Shown here: piece after piece, positions 1 through 12,600 of the stretch
Position numbering within the stretch: position 1 is the first letter of the stretch
Layout: each line of letters begins with the position of its first letter
NCBI GenBank assembly: GCA_033026295.1
Contig: CM065170.1
Location: forward strand, 15,696,040 to 15,760,039
Direction: 5' to 3'
DNA length: 64,000 nt
DNA from: Channa striata
Taxonomy: Eukaryota > Chordata > Actinopteri > Anabantiformes > Channidae
The notes under the pieces: generated by a model
Told to the model about the DNA's origin: nothing
The model's database searches: none
The model's input: the letters and a program-made list of their open reading frames with translations, nothing else
Made by a program: the position numbers and the translations under genes

Positions 1-221
1 TATATTTATTATATTTGGCCGTAGCACACCATTCCTTATGAATTGGTAGTGCACACTATTATAAAGTCAGGGCACAGTAGGTCAAACAAACACGTTTAAT
101 TCTATTCATGAATGAAAGAATAGAAATCGACAAATCTGCAGAATAACAATTTAAACAAAATCCTGTCAAATTTCTAATCTTTCAGATGGGATGGATTAAT
201 TAGATGAAATTGTAACACAAA

Positions 222-535
222 TCCATTAATCTATTGTCTTTATCCTGCTCAGGATCATTGGTCGAGAGGCGACACACACTGTGGACAGTTCTTAGTTTCA
301 GGGACAGACAGACAACCAGTCACACTCTTATTCAAACCTACAGGCAATTTAGAGTCACACCTCAACCTACGTGTCTTTGGACTGTGGGAGGAAACCAGAG
401 TATTCAGAGATACTGCACACAAGCACGGGAAAACATGCAAACTCCACACAGAAAGACCTCGACTGTCGGGTGGCTTTAAACCAGGGACTCTCCAGCTGGG
501 AGATGGCAGCTTTAACCACTCCAACACTGTGTTGC
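222..535 (-). mobile_element. tRNA-derived SINE-class repeat, diverged, minus orientation
   Basis: The + strand reads as the reverse complement of a very common fish repeat. The landmarks appear in order: a block resembling the tail near 222-265 (TTATCCTGCTCAGG), GAGAGGCGACACAC, the CAGGCAATTTAGAGTCAC block (about 341-358), TCTTTGGACTGTGGGAGGAA (about 372-391), and ACATGCAAACTCCACACAG (about 433-451). A decayed head follows to about 535. This central block is shared with tRNA-derived V-SINE/HE1-type elements of fishes and sharks. The copy has many substitutions and is old. The small open frames across it are not genes. The exact ends are approximate because no clear target-site duplication was seen. 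Confidence 0.8.
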
Positions 536-574
536 GTTGTATTGCACGTCAACATTTGCTAAATATTTGCAATG

Positions 575-835
575 TATACAGGCCACCAGGCTTGTAGCTC
601 CATTGGCATGCTCGTGGCTCAATGACAAAAGTCATCAGGCTGGGATGCTGTGGTCTCCCTGTTCAAATCCTAGTCTATGCACCAGGTGTGCCCCTGTGCA
701 AGACACTGAGCAGCAGGTCCTGAGGCACTGCCTATGGCTGCCCACGGCTCCCCTGGGGGGGATAGGATAAAGGCTGAGGGTGGATTTCATTATGAAATAT
801 ATGTGAAAATGTATACGTATGATGACGAAAAACAT
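575..835 (+). mobile_element. tRNA-derived SINE, plus orientation, with box A/B remnants
   Basis: The left part looks like a decayed tRNA gene. A box-A-like stretch (GTGGCTCAATGAC, about 614-626) is followed by a box-B-like GTTCAAATCCTAG (about 661-673), at the spacing of a Pol III type 2 promoter. Next comes a body typical of dispersed fish SINEs (GCAAGACACTGAGCAG; TATGGCTGCCCACGGCTCC), and then a tail resembling 'AGAGG...ATTTCATT...TGACAATAAA' (about 775-835). It lies within 40 bp of the opposite-strand SINE at 222-535. Ends are approximate. It is non-coding and probably inactive. Confidence 0.75.
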
Positions 836-2214
836 TAACATTACGATATTTGTCCTCGGATATATCCTCTTGTTTCCCTACATTTAATACTGAATTTCCT
901 AGGTCATTGAAGGTCACGGATTTCTTCAAGAATATGACCATTTATAATAAGGACTCTGTACAACCAGTCCCTGTCTGATGAATCACCCTCTGTCTTACCC
1001 TGTGGAAGATTTAAGCCTTCGGCCATGACAGTTCAAGTCCACACAAAGATGTCAGATGTGGATGTGAATGAAAGCACAGCTCTCTTGACCCCCCAGAACC
1101 TCCTTTCTCCCCCCCTTCTGAATTTCACAAGATCTCTTTGATTAGGTTGGTTTGAAAGCAGAAGAGCACATAGTTAATTCATTCTTCCCACGATATCTTT
1201 AATTCATTCACATCTTGCAGGAGTATGCAATACTGGCCATAGACGAGGAAGAAAGAAAAGACATACATTCCTTGACTTCTTTGATGGTTTAACCAGCTCA
1301 TTTATTTGACGGGATCACTAAAAAATGCAGTATTCATCATATTTCTCTTTTCTAGATAAGACCGTTCTTTGATAAATGACCATTCACATGATGTAATTGC
1401 TCACGTTGTAGAAAAAATTAAACGGGGCTGCAGAGTACCCAGTGTTGAATTGCCTTAACCTGCGCATGGGTTGGCCATTTTCCAGCAGGCTTCTGCCTGG
1501 ACAGCAATTAATGTCATTTGGAGCGAAGAGGGACCTCATGACTCATTACATACGCCTTTTGCTTGGAAAAGCCTCCGAGGGTCCTTCTCCTCTTGTGTGC
1601 CAATGCTGCCACTCAGGGGATGGCACAAGTTGGATAACACTCTAATTATAAAATTCACTATGAAAAATGACTTCTGCAGTGCTGGCAGGGATGAGATTAA
1701 ACCTTGTTTTGGCTTTAGTTTATTTGAGCTTCTGGTTTCCACAGACTCCATAGTTACCGTATGGATACTGCAGGATTTTGCCGTTTGCACTAAACGTTTT
1801 CAATTCTTGAATGGCTATTTATTATCCAAGCTATTGCAAATGAATGCTTTTGGCAAGAAGCTCAAAGGAGTATGGTTCAATTTTTTAAATATTTAGCAGA
1901 AATCAGCCCCACTGACTCTGAGGCAACTGAGAAGGGAAATACAGCTGATGTTTGCAGGGACGGCCGTGGGTTTGACATAATATAAAACATTATCTCACAA
2001 TATTTCATTATCTTAGCTATCAGCTGTAGTGGAAAGAAGGGATTGAAATACAATATGTGCGCTTTTATTCTGTAACCTTCGTCAACAGTTTTGCTGAATG
2101 GACAAGGAGGCCGATCTGTGTGGTGCACGACCGATCCTGGTGGACCTCCCCTCTCGACTACTGTAACCTGTTCACAGTCCTGGCTCACTGGAGCACACAC
2201 TGACAAATAGTGGG

Positions 2215-2365
2215 ATGGAAGGGGAGGCAGGAGGTAGAAAGAATGAGATGGAGGATAGAGACAGTGACAGCTAGAGAGAGGGAATGTTGATGGGGAGAGA
2301 GAGCCACAGAAAAGCACTGGAAATAGGGAGAGAGAGAGAAAACAGATAGATAGAGGTAGAGGGAG
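2215..2365. repeat. GA-rich (polypurine) low-complexity tract
   Basis: The + strand is dominated by A and G, with repeated GAGAGAGAGA and AGATAGATAG units. The long minus-strand open frame crossing it is Ser/Pro/Leu-rich only because of this composition and is not treated as a gene. Confidence 0.6.
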
Positions 2366-3126
2366 TCAGTGTAGCATGTCTAATCTCCCTTCAGGGAAAG
2401 CGGTGTAAGGACGCCTTCTTTGACAGATAAACTCACCCGACAGAGAGCCCAAAATGACAGACACCCACTGTGCCCGACTTGGCCCAGAGTCTCCACAGTA
2501 TCTGGCACAAGGAAAGAGGCACCAACTAGCTTTCATATAGCTTTGGTGGAGGAAGAAGATGATGGTGACGGGTGGGCATTTTTTTTAGTCTAGCAGGGCA
2601 GCTGAAAGGTGAAAGGAAAAAATGAGGAGTGTAATATTTGCTCTACTGTGGCAAACAGATAGGGACGGAAGCAGGAGGAGAGGTAGTCTTCATTCTTTTC
2701 CCTAAATCGCTGCTTCTTTCACAGTACTGAAGATTGCTTAGGTCTTAAAGCAGGGCAGGACTAGCCATTTCAGCTATTTGTTGCCCGTTTGTTTTTTGGC
2801 ATTTGATTGAGATTATGCACAATGGAATCTGTCCATAAACAAGCTTTCTATCTCCCCTAATTCCTTTGGAGCACACTGTGCTTGCTTGGCATTAGCAAAG
2901 GAAAAATTGCCTTTGAAAGCCTCTGCATTTGCGTGTTTTTCTAAGCGTGTACTGCTTTGTAGACTTGGTCTTTTGAAAAAAAGGAAATTGATGAAATTAT
3001 GAAGGCCTCGAGCCCTTTAGTTTGAGTTTACTTCCTGTACTGTCTATGATAGTTGACACTCAAGATGTGTGTGCCTGTCTCGCCTTTTGCTTTTGGAGAT
3101 TTCCAAGTAGTCAAGGTGGCAGAGCT

Positions 3127-3147
3127 TGTGTGTGTGTGTGTGTGTGT
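3127..3147. repeat. (TG)n microsatellite
   Basis: A perfect TG dinucleotide run of 21 bases in the upstream intron. No functional signal is visible beyond the repeat itself. Confidence 0.9.
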
Positions 3148-6100
3148 ACCTGCACCCTTGTGTCTCTGACGCAGCAATGAGTCTTCTGCAGTCTTCTTCC
3201 ACAGCAGCAGCATAGGCCGACCTGAGACAGACCTTAAGAGTCACTGTGACATTTAAAGAAACTCCTACCGCCTTGCAAGATAGACAGTGTATTTGTCACT
3301 TTCTCTGGCTCACTATCATTGCCCTCCGTGAACCTCAATGTAGTTATCGACGAACAGAAAAAATAAAGATATATATGTGCCAACACACCTATCTATATCT
3401 ATATGTCTTTCTCTGGCACATTTATACTGTTAGTGTATTGGATGGGAAAAATGCAATACAGTAACAGCGCACACAGAATTTGGCATCACATCACTCCAAA
3501 GAGGCATTTATCTGTAGCCATCCGTGCAATTAGAATCCTAACAAGTCAGAAAAAGGCCCAATGATAAATGCATCAGCCTTCTGCAATCGTGCACGATGAC
3601 ATGCTTAAAAGTGTCACACGGCCGCATGCATGCACTGCTCCCAGGACTGCAGGAAAGCATCAGCATAATCAATCATTTGGAGCCCCTGATTAACCTTAAT
3701 GGCATTTCATAGAATTACACTGGCATCTCCTTGCATTCCAATCACCTAGATTTCATGCCTCCTCTCTGCAGGCAGTGCTTTTAATTGTGAGGGGAGAGCC
3801 GCAATGAGTGCTATCTGCTGAGCCTTCGATATGCACTTATCTTTCAGCAGTTTCACATTATGGGGAGGAAAATTGCCTTTAAAAATGACTGGTGCCTTAT
3901 TACTTTTGCCCAATTAATTTCATGAAAAATAATGTCTTTTCGAAACGGCGAGGAAAAAATAATTACAAAGAATAATTGACAAGGACGGACAAGCACGCAG
4001 GAAGGGTGATTGTGAATGCAAATTTTGTAATTTTTTTGTAGTTCATAAATAATATTTCCTGGTAATTCTCAGATGGGCCTCATAACGTGACCATATCGAG
4101 AAGTAAAGGGGAGATTCAGCTTGACTACAACTTGCCCCGAAAGTGTCCAAAGCATTCAAGAAGTAGGACACTTGCCTCAATGTTCCTTGAAGTGGGAGAG
4201 ACAGAACGACCTAGATTTCCTCCTGTTTATTCAGCCATTTTAGGTGGTGCCTATTCATCTCTCCATTTTAGTGCCCCGTTTCCTCTGTATCCGTATGTTC
4301 TATTTGCAAACATGGCTACTATTTGTTCATTCCCGCTGTCTTTCCTTTCCCCCAGTGCCCTCTGTCCATATCACCTCCCAGTCTCACAATATACATGAAA
4401 GTCGTTTTAAACTGCACTGACACATTTAGACAGCTGCTGAGAAACCCCGCTGTACCCAGCAGCGGGGGGTCTGAAAACTTGTCTTGTCTGCAAAACACCT
4501 GGTTAAAGTTTTTGCTGAAAACAATCATCTTATTTACACAACCCATTATTCATCCCCTGCTGATGACTTAAACACAGACTTGCTTCATGGTGTAACGGAA
4601 AAGCCTAACAGCAGTTAAAGAATAGCTTCAAAAACATCTTCTATCAATCAGCAGAGCTTTTCATCTCTCTAATGCATTCCATTTTGTTTCAGCCAGTTTG
4701 ACGCAGTTCTGGTTGATTTAACACAGCTCTAATGCACTGAATGTGGTCATGAATTGGAAATTAATAAATGCAAAGTGAGACTTGGACTGGTGACCAGTAT
4801 CAAGCTGACATGACAGCCTTGCACACAGAGACAGCATATGTTGCCCAGTGTGGTTTCTAAGACATCGCCACAGGAGAGTTTTGACTTTGGCTACCATACC
4901 ACGTCCATTCAGGTATTCACTCACATGTTGGATTAGCTTACCTGAGGTTTCAAAGAGCAGACCCAGATACCTGCTTGTCATTGAAAGACACAGACGGAAG
5001 AAGCACTCACATGTCTTTGAGCAGCACATAAGTGTGAAATGTTGTTACGAGTTTTGCTGTCAAAACCATGTTTACAGTAAAATACAAGTATTATAAGCTA
5101 AATTAACTTAAAGAATTGAAACATGACAATGGTCCTGTTCACTGTGATATATTTATAATACCGCATGACATTATTAGATTGATTTTAGTTCATTACAAAG
5201 GGGTAAGGGTTATAAATAAGCTTTGGCTACAGCCTACTCCCTTTCAGTCTCATTGAGACGACATTAGGTAACATATAGTAGAACACTTACTATAAATTGT
5301 GCAAAACTGCAAGGATATGCACGAAGAATGTTAATTGAATCATCAAGACGCAAATTGAATCTATATGAAAGGAATTAAATGAAATGAAGAGATTTTTTTA
5401 AATTTTATTGCAAAAGTACAAAGACAATATATTTAATTTTACAACTGAGATAAAAAAAATTAAAGCTATAAAAGCCTTTATAAAAAGAAAAGGAAAATGT
5501 TCTGTATTCTACTGTAAAGTCTGAGTTTTCTATGCTGTTGTTATATGAACAGAATAAATGGTTTGGCATTGTCTTGCTGAAATAAACAAGGCCTTCCAAG
5601 AAAAAGATGTCGTTTGGATGGCAACATATAATATGTTGCCTGGAAACCTGTAAATATCATTCAGCACTAATTTCTGCCTCCACAGATGTACAGGTTACCA
5701 TTGCACCCCCGTACCATCACAGATGCTGGCTTTTGAAGTGTGCTCTAATAACAACTCTGAGCCGACTCTTCAGCCCGGAAGGCACAGAGTCGCTTTCTCA
5801 CATTTTAACTCGTCAGACCACAGGACACTTTTCCACTTCACCTCAGTTCACTTTAAATAAGCTCAGGCTCATTGTCGGCCGCAGCGTTACTGATCTCATT
5901 TAGATATGGTTGTTTCTCTGCATCGTGAATGTTTAACTTTAATTTGTAGATGCAGTGGGAAACTGAGCCCAGAATGGGTTTGTTTTTAATCTAGTGTTGT
6001 TCGAGGGCCAGAAGGCTGCCATTCAGTATTTATTTTTGGCCTTCTCCTTTGCCTACAGAGATTTCCCTGGATTCCCTGAATGTTTTGATACTATATATCA

Positions 6101-9044
6101 CAGATAAAGAAATCCACAAATTCTTTGCAAATTACAAAGAGGCAGATATTTAAAGGAAGAAAGTCAAATCAAATCAATTTTTTCTGTTTCAGCATTTCGT
6201 GTAATGTCTCGTCCATACCCATTAAAAAAGGGTTTAAAATCATTTGCAAATCATTGCATTCCTTATGATTTTCTAGGGTTAGGATTAGGGGGTTAGGGTT
6301 GCTCTTTGGTAAAACTACTAATAACTCAGATGAAAGTAATTTGTTTTTTAAATGACCATATGTTTAAAACTACTGATATCCAAGGTATTTTATAGGATTA
6401 TTGTATGTTTTTGTGTAAATTGTAAGATAAGAAAAATAAGTAATTGTGACATAAACATATACTAGTATACTGTGCAGTAGAAAAAATTGAGGCATCTATT
6501 CATTCCCTAAAACTGTACATAATTACTTAAGTAAATGTATTTTTCACCATGAATGAAATGTCACATCACTGTGATGTGAACATGATTATACAGGTGCTGT
6601 TTTGCAAGTTCCACTAATATGTCTTCATTATAACACTTTTTGTAGCAAGTGGAGATGCATTTTATCTTCTTACCAAATCATAATCTCTTCAAGTTGAAGC
6701 AATTACACAGCAAATGGTGTGAATTTAAACAGCAGCAATCTTTGTCTTCAGTGCATAGTGGGAGGGAGCGACCCACGAATTGATATTATCACAGAGAGAC
6801 TTGGTGGATTTGAAACTAAATGAATCTCAAATCAAAATAAAATGAGTCTCCTCTTCACTAGACTATCAAAGGCAGACAAATGGAAAGAAGAAGAAAAAAG
6901 GAGTGTGTTTGGGACTGGGGTGCTTAATGCACACTATTCTCAGGCATCATTTTTCTGCAGCTCTTTTTCTCCACCTCACCCTACAACCTCTCTCTAACTA
7001 GCGTCTTTTTTCTTTACTTTCATCTTCATCCTGTGAATTGTTTCTCTCTTTTTGTTCCTTTTCCTTTGCTTTCATCCCTGACACCTCAGCAGGTAAGGTG
7101 GAGGGTAGCGTCTTGATCCCAGACAGGTCACCCTTGGCAACAGACCACCCACCCCTCTGTTGCCAGGGTGTTCCAGGGTTATCCAACTAGCATTGGTGCC
7201 AACGTTGGCAACTGTCCCCCCCCCAGGTGGTCAACAAAGTAGACCCTTTTTCTCTCATCGTCTCCTGTGATTGGAAAACAAGCACCTCTCCCCTCCGCTC
7301 CTTCGCCTCACCCTCCACCATCTAGACCTCACATGGCCCGATGATGGATCAGAACACTGTCTAGTGTAGATGCCAGCCATTAGCATTAGCATTTCAACAC
7401 CTGTTCCCAGGCATGTGGGTGTTAGCACTTCTAATTTTAATGCACCGTGCAGAAACAACATTGGACAAACAAGGGCTGTGACAAAAAAAAAAAAAACAAC
7501 CATTTGTGCCTATTTGTGCGTGTTCGTGTGCATGAGTGTGTGTTTACATTCATCAGCCCGTCTGTTCGTGCCTGGAAGTGCGTGCCCAGAATAGTATGTT
7601 TGTATAAACAGATGGATGAGAGTCTGCGTCTCCCTCTTTCTAAACATCTTTGTCTGTTTTTTTGCACTCAGTGCGGCGTGGTTCAAACATTCAAAGACGT
7701 GGTTACGGCTGCAACACACTAGACAAGAGAGCAACTATGTCCATCCCATTTTATTAGAGTCTCTATGCCCCCCCCATATTTAGTTTCAGTAATTACCATC
7801 CGTTTTGCTAATTGGGATGATGTGCAGCTTTCAGCAATACAAGCTTTTTTTTTTTCCATGCACTGTTCCCGTCTCTCTTTCCCTTCCTCTCGTGTGTGGT
7901 TTTGCTTTGCATATAACCTCAGACATGGTAAGGAGAGCGTGCAAAATACAGAGGGCAGCTCTTTAAACAAGCCAAAATCTTGTGTGTGTCTATTCAAATA
8001 ATTCAACCCCGTGACTCTTTACCAAGCAGCTGCAGCGATGCATGTGATTGTGACTAAAAATATTCTCTATGGGAAAACACACTGAAAGGTCACAGATAAA
8101 GTCTCTTTGTGTGGTACACTGGAATGTCTTTACTTCTACCAGTTATTTTTACTAAATTTTTGTCCGTTTTGTATGTAGTGGTTTAGGCTTTTCACAAAAC
8201 CAAACAAGTTGTGGATTTCAGAAATATAAGAAGAGGAGAGAAAGTCGGATGAATTGTGTCACCGATTGATTTATTGTGCAATGGTTTCTCCCAAATAGAA
8301 AGTGCTCAAATTCAGCAGCACATTAAATTAAATATCTGCCGAACAGATTCTAATTTGATCACCAAGCTGTTTCAATTTCATTAGCCTAGTCCCTAATGGA
8401 CTTTCACAGCATATTATTCCATCCAGCACAAATCCCATTCATTAGCTCTTTTTTTTTTTTTTTTCAAATGAGCCCCCTGGCATGGAAGGACTATGTGGCC
8501 CAACATGGCACAGTGTGAGGTCACACAAGACCTGCTTTTTCTTTAATGGCTGCTGGAACCGAGCTACAATGAGTGAAAAGGTTCAGATGTGAATGCACAC
8601 TGAGTAAATTTCATCAAAACCAGCACCTTCTTAATAACTGCTGAAAAACATCAGTCCAAGGTGACTATTATGATGTGACCATGGTTGAAAGTGTGTTTGG
8701 GTGAATGTAGGGGTGACTGAAGCCTGTTGATTTTGCATATGGCCTGATAGTTTTTGGTGGCCAGCTCACCCTGCTTTGGAATGGTGCAAATAAAGTAGTA
8801 AAGCAGCAGGTCAGACAGATGAAAATTCACGGCTGAAGTTTTACTGTGCTTCTGTGGTTTAGCAGCCTTGTAATAAGGTAGTATGCATTATAATTACTTC
8901 AACTCTGCAGCATTCTGACCATAAACAGCATAGGAGCAAAACTCAGAACCTTTGAATGGATCTCATTAACAAAGTAATATGTGGTTATAAATTTTATTAA
9001 GGTCCATAATTAGATGACTAGTAGAAAAGGATAGCTATAGTTTA

Positions 9045-9600
9045 TAGCAGAGGTCTCCTACGTTTCTGCAGAAAGCTCCTTTCACAAAATGAATGAGGCT
9101 GAGGGCTATTCATGTTTGTAACGTTTATTCTCATAGCGTATTTAGACACTTTTCCCTGAACCTTTACAAAATTTTAGTGTCCACAACTCACATTTTGGAT
9201 CAAAACATCACAGAAAATCTTTTTGATTTCCATTTTTGCATTTATTGTGTCAGTCTGCATTTCTTTCCATTGTGATTTCTTATTGCTTTGGGTACCAGCG
9301 GTGGATTCGCATGCGCAATTTATTTCATTTGCGAAGTGTTTTGGGATGTGGGAGGGGTCTACAGCATTCACTTTTTTACAAAGAGTCGATAGAGGGTCTG
9401 AATACCCGCTAAGATTAACCACAAAGTTGCTAATTTGGGCGGGACACTTTGAATTTGATTGGATATACATGTAAGTTGGTTTACCGAGTGACCCCTCAAA
9501 TTTGACTAATCAAGTTTTCTAATTTATGTAGGATTCATTAACCCTTTGGCGAGCTACTTGCAAAGTGGTGGAGCTTATAGGGATTTTTACCAGCTATCCT
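9045..9600. mobile_element. Candidate decayed fish repeat (possible non-autonomous DNA element)
   Basis: The left end (AGCAGAGGTCTCCTACG, then a TTTCACAAAATGAATGAGGC block and TTCATGTTTGTAACGTTTAT) and the right end (GGCGAGCTACTTGCAAAG, GTGGAGCTTA) resemble the ends of a dispersed fish repeat containing 'GAGCTACT' motifs. I cannot name the family with confidence. No transposase frame is present and no target-site duplication could be fixed. The boundaries are guesses to within some tens of bases. Confidence 0.4.
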
Positions 9601-12600
9601 GTGTGTGTGGAGGATTGTTAAGGAATACTTTAAACATCTGCATTTAACAAATTAACACTTGCTTTGTTTTATATTTTTAGCAAAAGTAAATCCTTAACTA
9701 CTACTTAAAAATAACCCACGTCCCTTAAACATGGCAACATTTAAAAGTTTTATTTGTTGCATAAAAGTACAGGTTGGGATTTTAAAGTGAAAAGCAGGTG
9801 GCAAACTAGATGGCAACTAAAATCAAGAGTAAGGATAAAGATATGATAAAGTATTTAAAAGTTAAAGGATTTCCTGCATGTAGAGTAGAATGTGCTTTTT
9901 TTTTTAATACGCAAAAAAAAAAAAACATGAACCATTTTTCCTGTTACTATGCATATGTTTTTATAGGTTTGAAGCATAGGATGCACCAACCAAAGTTCTG
10001 TTCAGTGGCTTTACTGACACAATGCAGCCAGTGCACAGACAGTAAAGTATGGTAGCGATGATTAGGATCAGTGCAGTGGCAGTACTCTAAGTTCCAAAAG
10101 GCTGAAAGTGATAGTATAGAGCTGGAGAGGGCTCTGCGGTAACATTGATAAATGTTTTCACCAGGTCGTCCGCCATTAGTGTCAGAGCAAGTTACAGCCA
10201 CAAGAGCGGACAAACAGGAAATAGAGAAAGAGTGGGTGTAAATAATTGATAAGGCTGACCCTGCGCGATTCATATTCTGCGGCAGAGGATCAAAGAGTGA
10301 GGCTCAGAGTTTGACATTGAGCCCGAGCACAGAAGTCAAAGCCATTACCTTCCCCAGCAACGCTCCTGCTTGTGTTTATATTAAAAATGCAATGATTCCT
10401 CTTGGGTCTGGGCTAACACTAGCTGGCACCGCTGTGCATTAACCATCTAGCTAATGGACTCGCTGGTATTACCCAAACAATTACCTACGGTAGCACTAAG
10501 TAAGATGAGGTGGAAGCCATTTTGTTCCTGTCCATTCCACGAAGCTGTTCCTGGCTCGCTCAGGTGTGAAATGTAGTCTGTGTTAGACCTCTGGGTTCTT
10601 TTAGGTTTGATCAATTTTTCAGGTTTAGTGCCTAGCATCCTCTCACATCACCCTTTTACAACAAGTCTGCAGCCGATTATGAACGTCAGAATGAGCATTT
10701 GACTCAATTAATGATTGATAGAATTTCACAGTTTTCTGAAGAATCTTTACTTGAATAGTGCATTAGGACTGCCACTCTACAAAGCCACGAATCCTGGACG
10801 TCACAGCCTGAAAGTAAAACTGTGTAGCAGGGTTATATTCAGTCCCACTCTCCAGTATATCTTTTTGTGGTCCTTGTCTGTCAGCAGTACCTGATATGAA
10901 TTACTGCTGTGAGCAGCTGCATCTAGATCAAATTATGCTTTATTCAGGACATTACATTTGTTATTTACTGCACGTCTTTCTTCAAGACTTTTTGTCTCTT
11001 TCATGACTGGCCAAAGCCCATAATTGCCTGTGGGTTACAGTGTAATACAAGCAGTTCATTCAGATTACAGAAGGCAATTGTTCACTCTAAACTCTAATGG
11101 TATCTATCCATGATGATGGTTTGAGACGTCCATCTCTGAGGTTTCCGTTGCCACAGCAATAGAGAAAAGTTGTTGCACACTAAATTTAGAAGCTAAAACT
11201 TTCCTCTCAAAACCACTGGCCTTGTTACTGTATGTAGTCCACAGAACTCTGTGTATCAAAGAAATGTCCCCTCCCAATCTCCTGTGGATTATCCAGAGTT
11301 AACAATATATTATTTTGTCAGGAGCCATGAAAGCATAATAGTGTGATATATATTTTGTTATATAATAAAGACAAAAATCATCCTTCATTATATTTAACTT
11401 CCTTAAGCTGCTAATATCCTTCAAATCTACTGTAGATGTTAAAAAATGGTTTACAAATTTGATGTACAACTCTGTACTGTAATTTGGGCTTTCAGTTTAT
11501 AGTTTGCGTTGCAAAATTTAAAGGCCACAAAAAAAGGAGCAAAACTCTTGCCTAGTCCAGGACCTGTCAAACTGTCAGTACATTCTGTACATGAAAAAAT
11601 GACTCCTATTAAAGGCCAGCACACACACAAACCTCCAACAGCCTCTAACATCATACCCTTTAGCAACCTCCTGACTCTAGAGCGAGACACGCACAAGAAC
11701 AGACAGCTACAAATCACTGCGCCATCTATGAGTTATCTCTGTCAATTACTGAGGATAAATGGCTTTGGCACTGTGAAGGCCAGGTGCATCAATCCAGCGC
11801 ATCTCAGGTTGTCCTAGCTTCTTCACTCTATTGATTCTACTTCCACTGCTTCTATGATCCAGTTTTGATGGCCCCTGACCGCAAAAGCTAACTTGAGCAC
11901 TGATGTCAGATGAAAGGGTGGATATGTAACCCAAACCTCCATCCTGGGACATGTTCACATTCTTGATATCAGATCTTTCTCCATCCCAACAAAGACTTAA
12001 TATAGATCCACTGGAATGATCCCACTACAACTAGTTTTTGCCCATACCAGATTTCAATCAAGGTTTGATTGCAATACAATACCTATTGATGGGAGGAATA
12101 ACTCCCACTTTATTAACATTGCTTGACCTCAACATGCTTTGAGTGCACTTTTGCTCATAGAAGATATCCGGCACATAACTACGTTAATTTATTCATTTCT
12201 TTCTCTATAACTCTATTGTCAGTTTTTCTTCTCCCCAGCAGAGCTAAATCTGCCTAATTCTACCCATCTCACCTCCGTAAAATGACTTCAGATGCACGCA
12301 TCTGTTTGGGGTCTTTGGCTTAGCAGAATGAGCATTCAGCGAGCTGGGGGGGTCTATTGTGAGTGGCTCATCCCCCTGCACAGCAGCTGTCTGTTAAGGG
12401 CTGTGATGGCTGTCTGCAAGCTCGCCCACCACTGCTTTGAGTGATTCTCTCTCTTTCACTCTGCCCAGGGCACTCCGTGTGTTGGAGGCATTGATCGGCC
12501 CTGAATTGGATTGCGGCGGGCCTGATTACTGATGTCAGTGTGTGCTCGGTCACGTGGGACCGATGGAGCACTGCGTGCCAAGCTTGGGCCAGCACGCAGT

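Noticed and set aside
590..680. Possible tRNA gene (box A and box B visible)
   Set aside because: The stems do not pair into a cloverleaf, and the following body and tail identify it as a tRNA-derived SINE.
1471..1896. 141-codon plus-strand open frame
   Set aside because: No domain, no coding-like composition, no splice or start context; lies in intron.
1877..2317. 146-codon minus-strand open frame rich in Ser, Leu, Pro
   Set aside because: Explained by the GA-rich low-complexity tract on the opposite strand.
6274..6300. Telomere-like TTAGGG units
   Set aside because: Only about four imperfect units (TAGGGT, TAGGAT, TAGGGGG, TTAGGG); too short to claim an interstitial telomere or fusion point.
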